A stretch of DNA of 64,000 nt. Source: an uncultured Eubacteriales bacterium. Its GTDB lineage: Bacteria; Bacillota; Clostridia; Christensenellales; Borkfalkiaceae. The translations under genes and the position numbers were made by a program. Numbering within the stretch: position 1 is the first letter of the stretch; every line of letters begins with the position of its first letter. The notes under the pieces are model-generated. The model did no database searches, was not told the origin of the DNA, and saw nothing but the letters and a program-made list of their open reading frames with translations. Below, piece after piece: positions 50,967 to 59,476 of this stretch. The DNA lies in the NCBI GenBank assembly GCA_900543915.1, contig UQTB01000002.1, positions 1-64,000 of the forward strand, read 5' to 3'.

Positions 50967-52163
50967 TTACGCATCCTCCCTTTCTGCTTCCAGCATTTTT
51001 CCGCCCGCAACCGTTTCGCCGTCTTTCACCGTGACGCCGCGCCCCAGAACGGTGATACCGTGACCGGAATCCTTATGTTCCCCCACCTTCGCGTTTTTCC
51101 CGACAGACGAATATTCGTCGATAATCGAGTATTCCACGACGGCGTTCTCTCCGATCACGACATTGCTCATGATGACGCTGTTTTTGACGACCGCGCCCTT
51201 CTTCACAATTACGTTGCTCGAGAAAACCGAATTGTCCACCGTCCCGTAGATTTCACAGCCGGACATTATGATGGAATTGTTCGCTTTGCCTTCCGCTCCG
51301 ATATACTGGGGCGGAGAAAGCGGACTCCTCGACTGAATCACCCAGGAGGAATCCCACACGTCAAAGGCGGGCACATCCCCCAAGAGATCCATGTTTGCCT
51401 CGTACAGCGAGTCGATGGTACCGACGTCCTTCCAATATCCCTCAAAGGGATATGCCATCATTTTTTCCCCGGCGTCCAGCATCGCAGGCAGCACGTTTTT
51501 GCCAAAGTCGTTGCTGGACGAGGGATCCTCGTTATCCGCCTTCAGATAGCGGTAGAGTTTATCCGTTTTGAAAATATAAATTCCCATGGAAGCGAGATCG
51601 CTTTTCGGATGTTTCGGCTTTTCCTCGAACTGATAAATGTCTCCGCTGTCTCTCGTATTGAGAATGCCGAAGCGGGACGCTTCCGACAGCGGAACGCGAA
51701 TTGCCGCGATCGTACAGTCCGCGTTATTTTCGATGTGATAGTCGAGCATTTTCGAGTAATCCATCTTGTAGATATGATCTCCCGACAAAATCAGAACGTA
51801 ATCGGGATCAAACTGTTCGATGAAGTGAATATTCTGATAAATCGCGTTGGCCGTTCCTTTGAACCAGTCGGAAGAGTGTTTTCCCTGATAAGGAGAAAGA
51901 ATATGTACGCCGCCGAACGCCCGGTCAAGATCCCACGGCTGTCCGTTGCCGATGTAATCGTTTAAAATCAGCGGCTGATACTGCGTCAGTACGCCGACCG
52001 TATCGATCCCGGAATTAAAACAATTAGACAGCGGGAAATCAATGATGCGATATTTCCCGCCGTACGGAACGGCCGGTTTCGCAATTTTACTGGTCAGCGC
52101 ATACAAGCGGCTTCCCTGACCTCCCGCAAGAAGCATTGCCACACATTTCTTTTTCCTTAACAT
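50967..52163 (-). CDS. glgC: Glucose-1-phosphate adenylyltransferase GlgC
   Basis: Makes ADP-glucose from ATP and glucose 1-phosphate, the committed step. The 398-residue protein has the pyrophosphorylase loop LLAGGQGSRLYALTSKIAKPAVPYGGKYRIIDFPLSNC, VLILSGDHIYKMDYSKML (metal Asp), FEEKPKHPKSD (sugar-phosphate Lys) and a C-terminal left-handed beta-helix domain (AKVGEHKDSGHGITVLGRGVTVKDG). The family is usually regulated by sugar phosphates, and here the GlgD partner is encoded next. AAAGGGG precedes the ATG. Confidence 0.97.
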   Translation of the reverse strand: MLRKKKCVAMLLAGGQGSRLYALTSKIAKPAVPYGGKYRIIDFPLSNCFNSGIDTVGVLTQYQPLILNDYIGNGQPWDLDRAFGGVHILSPYQGKHSSDWFKGTANAIYQNIHFIEQFDPDYVLILSGDHIYKMDYSKMLDYHIENNADCTIAAIRVPLSEASRFGILNTRDSGDIYQFEEKPKHPKSDLASMGIYIFKTDKLYRYLKADNEDPSSSNDFGKNVLPAMLDAGEKMMAYPFEGYWKDVGTIDSLYEANMDLLGDVPAFDVWDSSWVIQSRSPLSPPQYIGAEGKANNSIIMSGCEIYGTVDNSVFSSNVIVKKGAVVKNSVIMSNVVIGENAVVEYSIIDEYSSVGKNAKVGEHKDSGHGITVLGRGVTVKDGETVAGGKMLEAEREDA

Positions 52164-52166
52164 ATA

Positions 52167-54050
52167 CTAATCCCCTTTAATAATATTTTGTCTTGTTAAA
52201 TAGATGCAGCTCAGCTTTGGCAGAAAGACCGAAATGGAATCGGCCTTGCCGTGCTGCTCTTTCTTCTGCGACTGATAAATTCTCTTGTTAGACTTTCCTT
52301 CCCCTCCGTAAATCCTGTCGTCCGACCGCAGTGCGACCCGATATTTCCCCCGATCGACGCCCAGCCGATAGGTATCATAATCGACGCCCGAAAAGTTGAT
52401 GAGCACAATCACCGCGTTGCCCTTGCGGTCTCTGCGCTGAAAAGCGATCACGTTTTTGTCCGATTCATCCGGCGCGATCCATTCAAACCCTTCCCACGAA
52501 TCTTCTATCTCGTAAAGAGCCGGCGTATCGAGATAGAAGCGATTCAGATCCCGATTATACCGCTGCAATTTTCTGTGAGATTCAAAATCCGTCAGGAAAA
52601 ACTCCAGTCCCTCGCTGTAATCCCATTCCTTGAACTGCCCGTATTCGCAGCCCATAAACAGGAGCTTTTTCCCGGGATGAGACATCATAAATCCCATAAA
52701 CGCCCTGAGATTGGCGAACTTCTCCGCGTAGTTTCCCGGCATCTTGTCCAACAGCGAACGCTTCCCGTGCACCACTTCGTCGTGGGAAATGGGGAGAATA
52801 AAATTTTCGCTGAACGCATACATCATGGAAAACGTCAGCTTATTGTGCTGATAGCGCCGGAAATACGGATCGGTCTGCATATAGGAGAGAATATCGTTCA
52901 TCCACCCCATGTTCCACTTGAAATTGAACCCCAGACCGCCCATAGAAACGGGCTTCGTCACCATCGGAAACGCCGTGGATTCCTCCGCGATCATCATGGC
53001 ATACGGAAAACGCTCGAATAAAACGGTGTTCAGCTTTTTGAAAAATTCGATCGCTTCCAGATTGTAGTTCCCCCCGTATTCGTTCGGAAACCACTCTCCC
53101 GGCTTTCGGTCGTAGTCCAGATAGAGCATGGATGCAACCGCATCGACGCGCAGTCCGTCGATATGGAACTGCTCGAACAAAAATACCGCGTTGGAAATCA
53201 GAAAGGACTGCACCTCCGTCCGCCCCCAATCGAACACGCGGGTGCCCCATCCTTTATGCTCCTGCTTATCCCATCCCTGGTACTCATAACAGGGCGTCCC
53301 GTCAAACTCGTACAGCCCGTGTTCATCTTTCGGAAAATGCGCCGGAACCCAATCGAGGATCACGCCGACGCCGTTTTTATGGCATTCGTCTACAAACGCC
53401 ATAAAGTCTTTCGGCGTACCGAAGCGCGACGTCATGCTGTAATATCCGGTCACCTGGTACCCCCAGGAGCCGTCGTATGGGTATTCGGCGAGGGGCATCA
53501 GCTCGATATGCGTATATCCCATCGCTTTCACGTAGGCGATCAGCTCCGGAGCCATATCCCGGTAGTTGTAGTAATTGCCGTCCGGATAGCGCTTCCAAGA
53601 GCCGAAATTAACCTCGTAGATATTGACGGGGCGGTCGTAAACGCGGTCCTTGCCGCGCAGGTCCGCATAGTGCCCGTCGCCCCACGGATACCCCTCAAGC
53701 GCGTACAGCCTGGAGGCCGTTGCACTCGGCGTTTCGCTGTGGAACGCATAGGGATCCGCCTTTAAAACGACGCCGTTATTGGAACATACGGCAAATTTAT
53801 AGCGGTCAAACTCCTTTAAGCCCGGGATAAACAGCTCGAACACGCCGCCTTCGCTGACGCGCTTCATCTCGTCTTTCAGCTCCCAGCCGTTAAAATCCCC
53901 CACGACATAGACCTTTTCCGCGCGGGGCGCCCAAGTGCGGAACCAAACGCCCTTCTTCTTTCTGTACACGGCAAAATGAGCTCCCAGATATTCGTATGCC
54001 CGGTAATTCGTACCCTGATGGAACAGGTATAAAGGCAGGTCTTCTTTCAT
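52167..54050 (-). CDS. glgB: 1,4-alpha-glucan branching enzyme GlgB
   Basis: Introduces alpha-1,6 branches in glycogen. The 627-residue GH13 enzyme has an N-terminal CBM48 domain (residues about 20-110, with FRTWAPRAEKVYVVGDFNGWE), then the barrel with VILDWVPAHFPKDEHGLYEFDG, the nucleophile Asp in GLRVDAVASMLYLDY, Glu in MMIAEESTAFP, and ISHDEVVHGKRSLLDKMPG; the C-terminal beta domain closes it. It is slightly shorter than E. coli GlgB, which has an extra N-terminal module. It follows pgi by one base. Confidence 0.97.
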   Translation of the reverse strand: MKEDLPLYLFHQGTNYRAYEYLGAHFAVYRKKKGVWFRTWAPRAEKVYVVGDFNGWELKDEMKRVSEGGVFELFIPGLKEFDRYKFAVCSNNGVVLKADPYAFHSETPSATASRLYALEGYPWGDGHYADLRGKDRVYDRPVNIYEVNFGSWKRYPDGNYYNYRDMAPELIAYVKAMGYTHIELMPLAEYPYDGSWGYQVTGYYSMTSRFGTPKDFMAFVDECHKNGVGVILDWVPAHFPKDEHGLYEFDGTPCYEYQGWDKQEHKGWGTRVFDWGRTEVQSFLISNAVFLFEQFHIDGLRVDAVASMLYLDYDRKPGEWFPNEYGGNYNLEAIEFFKKLNTVLFERFPYAMMIAEESTAFPMVTKPVSMGGLGFNFKWNMGWMNDILSYMQTDPYFRRYQHNKLTFSMMYAFSENFILPISHDEVVHGKRSLLDKMPGNYAEKFANLRAFMGFMMSHPGKKLLFMGCEYGQFKEWDYSEGLEFFLTDFESHRKLQRYNRDLNRFYLDTPALYEIEDSWEGFEWIAPDESDKNVIAFQRRDRKGNAVIVLINFSGVDYDTYRLGVDRGKYRVALRSDDRIYGGEGKSNKRIYQSQKKEQHGKADSISVFLPKLSCIYLTRQNIIKGD

Positions 54051-54051
54051 A

Positions 54052-55488
54052 TCAGCAAATATAGTCTTCGCTCTTTTGGGCGGCGGAATTCATCTTCGTT
54101 CGGACAGAATCATATCCCTTTTTCCCCAAAAGCGCATAGGTGGCGTCTTTTCCGCCTTCTACACCCGGCTGATTATAGGTATTGAGATTGAGCATCTCCC
54201 CGCAGAAAGCCGTCTTCATTTCAAAGAAATACATCAGTTCCCCCAGCGTAAAGGCATTTACTTCGGGCAATATCACGGTATGATTCGGGCGATTTGCCTC
54301 CGTCAAAGCGTATTCGGTCGCCTTTCTTTCCGCCTGAATCAGCTCGTTCAGCGTATGCCCGGAAAGGAAGGATACATCCGGAATCTCCTCGCATCCCTTC
54401 GGTATGGGACAGACGGTTCGATAGCGTTCGACGGCGAGGAAAGTTACGACTTTATCGAAGGGGCCCTCCCGATACAGCTGAACCTGGGAGTGCTGATCGG
54501 TCACGCCGAGCGCCTTTACGGGCGTCTGCCCCGCATAAATTTTATTACCGTCGTTATCCGTTGCTTTGCCGAGGCTCTCCGCCCACAGCTGACAATACCA
54601 GTCCGCCATATACTTCAGACTGTCTGCATACGGCATCATCACGGAAATGTTTTTGCCCTTTTCCATGCTGATATACTGAAGCGCCGCGGCGATCAGCGCC
54701 GGATTTTTCTTCCAGTCTTTTCTGCGGCTGATCTTGTCCATATATGCGGCGCCCGCGAGCATCTCCTTGATATCGACGCCGCAAACCGCCGCAGGCAATA
54801 AGCCAACCGGGCACAGCTCGGAAAAACGCCCGCCCACGCCGTCCGGGATGTAAAACGTTTTGAATCCCTCTTTCTGCGCGATCTTAATCAGATTGCCCGT
54901 ACTTTCGGAAGTCGTCGCGATGATATGTTTGCCGACATCCTCTCCCAGCCGCGCTTTCAGTATGTCGTAGATGATCAGATACTGCGCCATGGTCTCGCTG
55001 GTCGCGCCGCTCTTGGTGATGACGTTGAACACCGTCTTTTTTACGTCGATCACATCCAGCAAAGCGCGCATACGTTCGGGATCGACGTTGTCTTCTACAT
55101 AAAATTTAGGCGTTTTGCGAACGGATTTCGGCAAATCGTTGTAATGCAGATGACAGAGCGCCTGAAAAACGGCGATGGGGCCCAGAGCGGACCCGCCGAT
55201 TCCGAGCACGACAAAATAATCGAACTTCTTTTTGATTTCCCGCGCAGTCTCTATGATTTCCCGGACCTCTTCCGCCTGATTATAGGGAAGATCCATCCAC
55301 CCCGTCATGCCGACGCCGCGGCTGTCTTCCACGCGCTGAAAGGCCTGGCGCATCAGATTTTCGCGTGCGGAAAGCTCTTCCCGCCGGATCCCCTGTTCGG
55401 AGCCGACATATTCCGCCATCATGTTGTTGTAATCCAGTTTCAAGGTCATGGATTCTTTCCATTTTGCATTCAGATAATTTGCTTTCAT
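54052..55488 (-). CDS. pgi: Glucose-6-phosphate isomerase
   Basis: Interconverts glucose 6-phosphate and fructose 6-phosphate and so links glycolysis or gluconeogenesis with glycogen. The 478-residue protein has the SIS folds: YFVVLGIGGSALGPIAVFQALCHL, KTVFNVITKSGATSETMAQYLIIYD (phosphate-binding), GVGGRFSELCPVGLLPAAVCGVDI (catalytic Glu) and the His in QHSQVQLYREGPFDK. It has a short N-terminal extension (MKANYLNAKWKESM...). A GAGGGAAT sits before the ATG at 55488; a later ATG at 55449 (MTLKLDYNN) is possible. First gene of the glycogen operon. Confidence 0.96.
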   Translation of the reverse strand: MKANYLNAKWKESMTLKLDYNNMMAEYVGSEQGIRREELSARENLMRQAFQRVEDSRGVGMTGWMDLPYNQAEEVREIIETAREIKKKFDYFVVLGIGGSALGPIAVFQALCHLHYNDLPKSVRKTPKFYVEDNVDPERMRALLDVIDVKKTVFNVITKSGATSETMAQYLIIYDILKARLGEDVGKHIIATTSESTGNLIKIAQKEGFKTFYIPDGVGGRFSELCPVGLLPAAVCGVDIKEMLAGAAYMDKISRRKDWKKNPALIAAALQYISMEKGKNISVMMPYADSLKYMADWYCQLWAESLGKATDNDGNKIYAGQTPVKALGVTDQHSQVQLYREGPFDKVVTFLAVERYRTVCPIPKGCEEIPDVSFLSGHTLNELIQAERKATEYALTEANRPNHTVILPEVNAFTLGELMYFFEMKTAFCGEMLNLNTYNQPGVEGGKDATYALLGKKGYDSVRTKMNSAAQKSEDYIC

Positions 55489-55542
55489 ATTCCCTCGCAC
55501 ATTCTGTTTTACCGCACAAAAATCTTCGTTTTGTACGCTTCT

Positions 55543-55571
55543 ATTTTAATTCATTTTATCCTGCTTGTCAA
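55543..55571 (-). promoter_or_regulatory. Promoter of the pgi-glg operon
   Basis: On the minus strand TTGACA (55571-55566) and TAAAAT (55548-55543) with a 17-base spacer: a near-consensus, strong promoter about 55 bases before pgi. Confidence 0.8.
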
Positions 55572-55592
55572 TATCGAAAGGAAAAATTTTAC

Positions 55593-55630
55593 AAAAGAAA
55601 GGCAGAGCTTTCGCAGCACTCCGCCTTTTT
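55593..55630 (-). terminator. Terminator after the sugar phosphate isomerase
   Basis: On the minus strand AAAGGCGGAG/CTCTGCCTTT pairs with one wobble, followed by TCTTTTG. It touches the isomerase stop codon and separates the phosphoarginine run from the glycogen operon. Confidence 0.7.
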
Positions 55631-56411
55631 ATGCAAAAAAGTCCTTTAAATAAGCCACACTGTCCAACAATTCGGATACGTCGCCGTAGTTATTCTGATA
55701 GACCTCGATCACGACGGCGCCGTCAAAGCCCACGTCTCTCAGATGAGCGCGCAGTTCCCGAAAGGGAAATACGCCCTTCCCGGGGAGGCACAGCTCTCCC
55801 GTCTCTGTTCTGTCCGAAATATGTACGGTCACGATATCACCTTTCATATCGTCGATAAATTCATGAAAGGAACAGCCGCTCTGCCATGCCTGTTTGACAT
55901 CCAGCACACCTTTCAGCTCCGGGCAACGCTCTTTTAATTCTCCGAAAAAGCCGGGGAAATTATAGTAAGCCCAATGCACGTTTTCATAGGCCAGCGCAAC
56001 GCCGTGGCGCCGGCAGGCACGGATAATTTTGCCTGTTCTTTCTCCGATTTTGGCAAAATCCATTTTCAGCGGCGTCTTCTTCAGGCGGGCGACGCCGTGA
56101 AAGGTATAGCTCTTTGCGCCCAACCTCTCCGCAGAGGTCAAAACGCTTTCCAGCATATTGAAAGCGTCCTCCTCCGCGCGGAGCCCGGCGCTGTAAAGCT
56201 GCGGCTCGAACTGCGTATTCAGGGTATGTACGGACCGGATTTTGATCCTCTCTGCGTTCCGTTTCAAAAGGGAGGCAAATTCTTCGGTATATTCCGAATA
56301 GGTGGAGAGGAACACCTCCGCGACGTCCACTCCGCTCCGATCCAGATATTGCAAAGCGTCCTCCGTCGTCATGCGGAGAAACAGGGACGCCGTCGATACC
56401 CCGAACTCCAT
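55629..56411 (-). CDS. Sugar phosphate isomerase/epimerase-family TIM barrel protein
   Basis: A metal-dependent xylose-isomerase-like barrel (AP-endonuclease-2 fold) of 260 residues with unknown substrate. Visible metal and catalytic positions include Glu in VAEVFLSTYSEYTEEF (near 30), YENVHWAY (near 140; Glu), LDVKQAWQSG (near 170; Asp, Gln), TVHISDRTETGELCLPGKG (His near 195) and VIEVYQNNY (final Glu). It resembles inosose or tagatose-type isomerases; endonuclease IV is less likely because of the sequence around the metal site. The gene is at the end of the clpC-hpf run, and no sugar pathway genes adjoin it, so its role is open. Confidence 0.85.
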   Translation of the reverse strand: MEFGVSTASLFLRMTTEDALQYLDRSGVDVAEVFLSTYSEYTEEFASLLKRNAERIKIRSVHTLNTQFEPQLYSAGLRAEEDAFNMLESVLTSAERLGAKSYTFHGVARLKKTPLKMDFAKIGERTGKIIRACRRHGVALAYENVHWAYYNFPGFFGELKERCPELKGVLDVKQAWQSGCSFHEFIDDMKGDIVTVHISDRTETGELCLPGKGVFPFRELRAHLRDVGFDGAVVIEVYQNNYGDVSELLDSVAYLKDFFA

Positions 56412-56412
56412 G

Positions 56413-56943
56413 CTATTCGATGATCGGGTCGATCACGCCGAGTTCGCCGTCGCTCCTCTGATACATCACCCTGACGGCGTTCGTCTTTTCGTCCAAAAAG
56501 ATGAAGAAAGAATGGCCCAGAAGTTCCATTTCCTCCGCTGCGGCGGAAACGGACATCGGGTAGATCGGAAAGCGCTTCGTCTTGACCACCTGGCTTTCTT
56601 TCAGCTCCACCGCAGGTTCAAACAGTACGTTCTCCTTGAACGCCTTGTTCTTCTGCTGCTTGTCGAACATCGTGCGGTACTTTCTGATCTGCCCTTCCAG
56701 TTTGGGCAGAATCAGATCGAGATTGTTGTAAAAATTATCGCTGATCACCTGAGCGCGGACGAGTTTCCCGTGGTAGTCCAGCATCACTTCGGTCTTCATC
56801 GAATTATTTTCTTTTTTCATAGAAACTTTGCATTTGGTATCGCCGTTTTCAAAATATTTATCCAGCTTTTCGATCTTTTTGATCGTCATCTCTTTTAATT
56901 TTTCGCCGGCTTCATAGTTGCGTTCGATAATTTCGATATTCAT
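56413..56943 (-). CDS. hpf: Long-form ribosome hibernation promoting factor HPF
   Basis: Binds the 30S decoding centre in stationary phase and dimerises ribosomes into 100S particles. The 176-residue protein is the long form: N-terminal S30AE domain (1 to about 95, MNIEIIERNYEAGEKLKEMTIKKIEKLDKYF, KTEVMLDYHGKLVRAQVISDNFYNNLDLILPKLEGQIRK), a linker, and the C-terminal dimerisation domain (about 120-176, VVKTKRFPIYPMSVSAAAEEMELLGHSFFIFLDEKTNAVRVMYQRSDGELGVIDPI). The start at 56943 follows AAGGAGGT. That binding site lies in a perfect hairpin, see the leader entry. It follows clpC by 62 bases. Confidence 0.96.
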   Translation of the reverse strand: MNIEIIERNYEAGEKLKEMTIKKIEKLDKYFENGDTKCKVSMKKENNSMKTEVMLDYHGKLVRAQVISDNFYNNLDLILPKLEGQIRKYRTMFDKQQKNKAFKENVLFEPAVELKESQVVKTKRFPIYPMSVSAAAEEMELLGHSFFIFLDEKTNAVRVMYQRSDGELGVIDPIIE

Positions 56944-56949
56944 AAAAAT

Positions 56950-56991
56950 ACCTCCTTGCGTTTCTTGATAATATATTCGCCGCAAGGAGGT
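56950..56991 (-). promoter_or_regulatory. Hairpin that hides the hpf ribosome binding site
   Basis: In the message, ACCUCCUUGCG (56991-56981) pairs perfectly with CGCAAGGAGGU (56960-56950) across a 20-base loop. The second arm contains the whole Shine-Dalgarno sequence; the first arm copies the 3' end of 16S rRNA (ACCUCC). AUUUUU and the start codon follow. Whether this is a translational switch or also a terminator (five U after the stem) is not clear. Confidence 0.65.
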
Positions 56992-57005
56992 AAAATCCCT
57001 TTTCT

Positions 57006-59474
57006 TCAGTTTAATTTTCCGGATTTAAATGTCAATTTTCCGTCGAAGGCGTCTATCGTGACCGTTTCTCCCTTCAGGATATTTCCCTTTAAGATTTCCT
57101 CGCTCAGCCGGTCCTCGATTTTTCGCTGAATCACCCGCTTTAAGGGGCGCGCGCCGTACCCTTCTTCACCGGCCTGCGCGAGAACATAATCTACTGCCGC
57201 GTTTCTTACCACCAGGTCGACGCCGATTGCCAGCAGCCGCTTTCTCAACCCGGAAAGCAATATTTCGACGATCTCTGCCAGCTCCGCTTTTTCCAGCTTG
57301 CGGAAGGTGATGATATCGTCGATGCGATTGAGAAACTCCGGACGGAACTGGCTTTTCAGCGCGTCTCTGATCCGATCCTTCATCTTGTCGTATTCCTGAT
57401 CCTGCGTGCCGAAGCCGAGCGTATTGACCTTATTGACTTCTCCCGCGCCGACGTTTGAGGTCATAATGATGACGGTATTTTTAAAGTTGACCTGATGCCC
57501 CTTGCTGTCCGTCAGCCGCCCCTCGTCCAGAATTTGCAGCAGCAGATTGAAAATATCCGGGTGTCCCTTTTCGATTTCATCGAACAAAATGACAGAATAG
57601 GGCTTTCTCCTCACTTTTTCGGTCAGCTGCCCAGCCTCGTCGAACCCGACGTATCCGGGCGGCGCGCCGATCAGTTTTGCGACAGAATGCTTTTCCATAT
57701 ACTCGCTCATGTCCACACGGATCAAAGCGCTTTCATCGCCGAATACCGCCGCCGCGATGGCTTTGGAAAGCTCCGTCTTTCCCACCCCCGTAGGACCGAC
57801 GAAAATAAAGGATCCGATCGGCCGGTTCGGGTCCTGCAACCCCGCGCGCGCGCGGCGGATCGCCGCAGATACCGATCGGATCGCGTCATCCTGCCCGATT
57901 ACGCGTTTATGCAGAGCATCCTCCAGTTCCAGCAGCTTCTGCGCTTCTGTCTGCGTCAGGCGGGAAACGGGGATTCCCGTCCAGCTGCTGACGATTTTCG
58001 CGACGTCTTCCTGCCCGATCTGCAATTTTGCCTTTACGCGGCTCTCCCGCTCGATATCTTCGAGATCGGCTATCTTCTCCCTGATCTCCCCGATCTGTTT
58101 ATCCAGTTTTTCGATCCGCTCGAAATCCCTGCGGCTGACCGCCTCCTTTCTCTCGACCTCGATTTTGTTGAGAAGGCGCCCTTGTTCCCTGATTTCAGCC
58201 GGCGCGTTGTAGCTGTCCAAGCGCACGCGCGAAGCGGCTTCGTCGATCAGGTCGATCGCCTTGTCCGGCAGGAAGCGATCTGTGATATAGCGTTCGGATA
58301 GCACAACCGCGGCTTCGATCGCCTCGTCGCTGATGGAAACCTTGTGATGCGCCTCGTATTTATCGCGCAGGCCTTTCAGAATCTCGATCGCAGACTCCTC
58401 ATCCGGCGCTTCCACCGTAATCGGCTGAAACCGCCGCTCGAGCGCCGGATCCTTTTCGATATACTTGCGGTATTCCTCCAGCGTCGTAGCGCCGATGGTC
58501 TGCATTTCCCCGCGGGACAGCATCGGCTTGAGGAGGTTCGCCGCGTCGAGATTTCCCTCGCCGCCCGATCCCGCGCCGACGATGTTGTGAATTTCATCGA
58601 TAAAGAGAATGATATCGCCGTCTTCCCGGATGAGATCGATGATCTTTTTCAGGCGTTCCTCAAAATCGCCGCGGTAGCGCGTTCCCGCCAGCACGCCGGA
58701 CAGATCGAGGGAAAAGACGCTCTTGGATACGAGCAGATCGGGTACGTTGCCCGATACGATGGCGAGCGCCAGCCCTTCCACCACGGCGCTCTTTCCCACG
58801 CCGGGTTCGCCGATCAAGACGGGGTTGTTTTTCGTGCGGCGGGAAAGCACCTGAATGATGCGGTCGATTTCCTTTTTTCTGCCGATCACGGGGTCCAGCT
58901 TGCCGTCGCGCGCCTTTTTGGTCAGGTCGACGCCGAATCCGTCGAGCGCGGAGAGATTTCTGCGCTCCTTTGCAAATTCCCGCGCGCCGGTCGGCAGTTT
59001 TTCTTCCGCTTTCGCCTTGGGGGAAATAATCTGGCTGCCGTCCGATTTTGAAATGAAATCATCCAGCATAATGAGCATCTGATCGATGTTGACTTTCATC
59101 CGTTTCAGCAGATAGTATGCGGTGCCGTCGACGTCCGCCAGAATCGCCATCAGGAGATGCTCCGTCCCGATAAATCCGGCTTCCAGGTTGATGGAAAATT
59201 CCTGCGCGGCATCCATAATGTGCTTTGCGCCTGGCGTAAATCCCTTGATGTTGTAATCCTTGTCCACCGAAGCCCGCAACAGCTTTTCATAGCGCTCGCG
59301 GTCTACGCCGCAGGATGAAAGAATCGACCCCGCGACGCCGTGGTCGGAAGACAAGATCAATCCGTATAAAATGTGCTCGCTTCCGATATAGCCTGCGCCG
59401 AAGCGCTTTGCCGCCTTGCCGGCGTTCTGCAGCACCTCTTCCGCATTGGAAGAAAAATTCTCGTTATAGGACAT
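57006..59474 (-). CDS. clpC: AAA+ unfoldase ClpC
   Basis: Unfolds proteins for ClpP, including proteins tagged with phosphoarginine by McsB. The 822-residue protein has the N-domain repeats with GSEHILYGL (E33) and GTEHLLMAIL (near 106), the residues that bind phosphoarginine in relatives; the first AAA+ domain (GEPGVGKSAVVEGLAL), the middle domain coiled coil (REQGRLLNKIEVERKEAVSRRDFERIEKLDKQ) that contacts McsA/McsB or MecA; and the second AAA+ domain (VGPTGVGKTELSKAI, ILFDEIEKGHPD). The 'VGF' ClpP loop appears as NTLGFGTQ. It ends three bases from the mcsB stop. Confidence 0.97.
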   Translation of the reverse strand: MSYNENFSSNAEEVLQNAGKAAKRFGAGYIGSEHILYGLILSSDHGVAGSILSSCGVDRERYEKLLRASVDKDYNIKGFTPGAKHIMDAAQEFSINLEAGFIGTEHLLMAILADVDGTAYYLLKRMKVNIDQMLIMLDDFISKSDGSQIISPKAKAEEKLPTGAREFAKERRNLSALDGFGVDLTKKARDGKLDPVIGRKKEIDRIIQVLSRRTKNNPVLIGEPGVGKSAVVEGLALAIVSGNVPDLLVSKSVFSLDLSGVLAGTRYRGDFEERLKKIIDLIREDGDIILFIDEIHNIVGAGSGGEGNLDAANLLKPMLSRGEMQTIGATTLEEYRKYIEKDPALERRFQPITVEAPDEESAIEILKGLRDKYEAHHKVSISDEAIEAAVVLSERYITDRFLPDKAIDLIDEAASRVRLDSYNAPAEIREQGRLLNKIEVERKEAVSRRDFERIEKLDKQIGEIREKIADLEDIERESRVKAKLQIGQEDVAKIVSSWTGIPVSRLTQTEAQKLLELEDALHKRVIGQDDAIRSVSAAIRRARAGLQDPNRPIGSFIFVGPTGVGKTELSKAIAAAVFGDESALIRVDMSEYMEKHSVAKLIGAPPGYVGFDEAGQLTEKVRRKPYSVILFDEIEKGHPDIFNLLLQILDEGRLTDSKGHQVNFKNTVIIMTSNVGAGEVNKVNTLGFGTQDQEYDKMKDRIRDALKSQFRPEFLNRIDDIITFRKLEKAELAEIVEILLSGLRKRLLAIGVDLVVRNAAVDYVLAQAGEEGYGARPLKRVIQRKIEDRLSEEILKGNILKGETVTIDAFDGKLTFKSGKLN

Positions 59475-59476
59475 AT

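Noticed and set aside
49886..51965. Two long plus-strand frames opposite glgD and glgC
   Set aside because: They mirror real, motif-rich genes and carry His/Arg/Phe-rich composition without recognisable domains.
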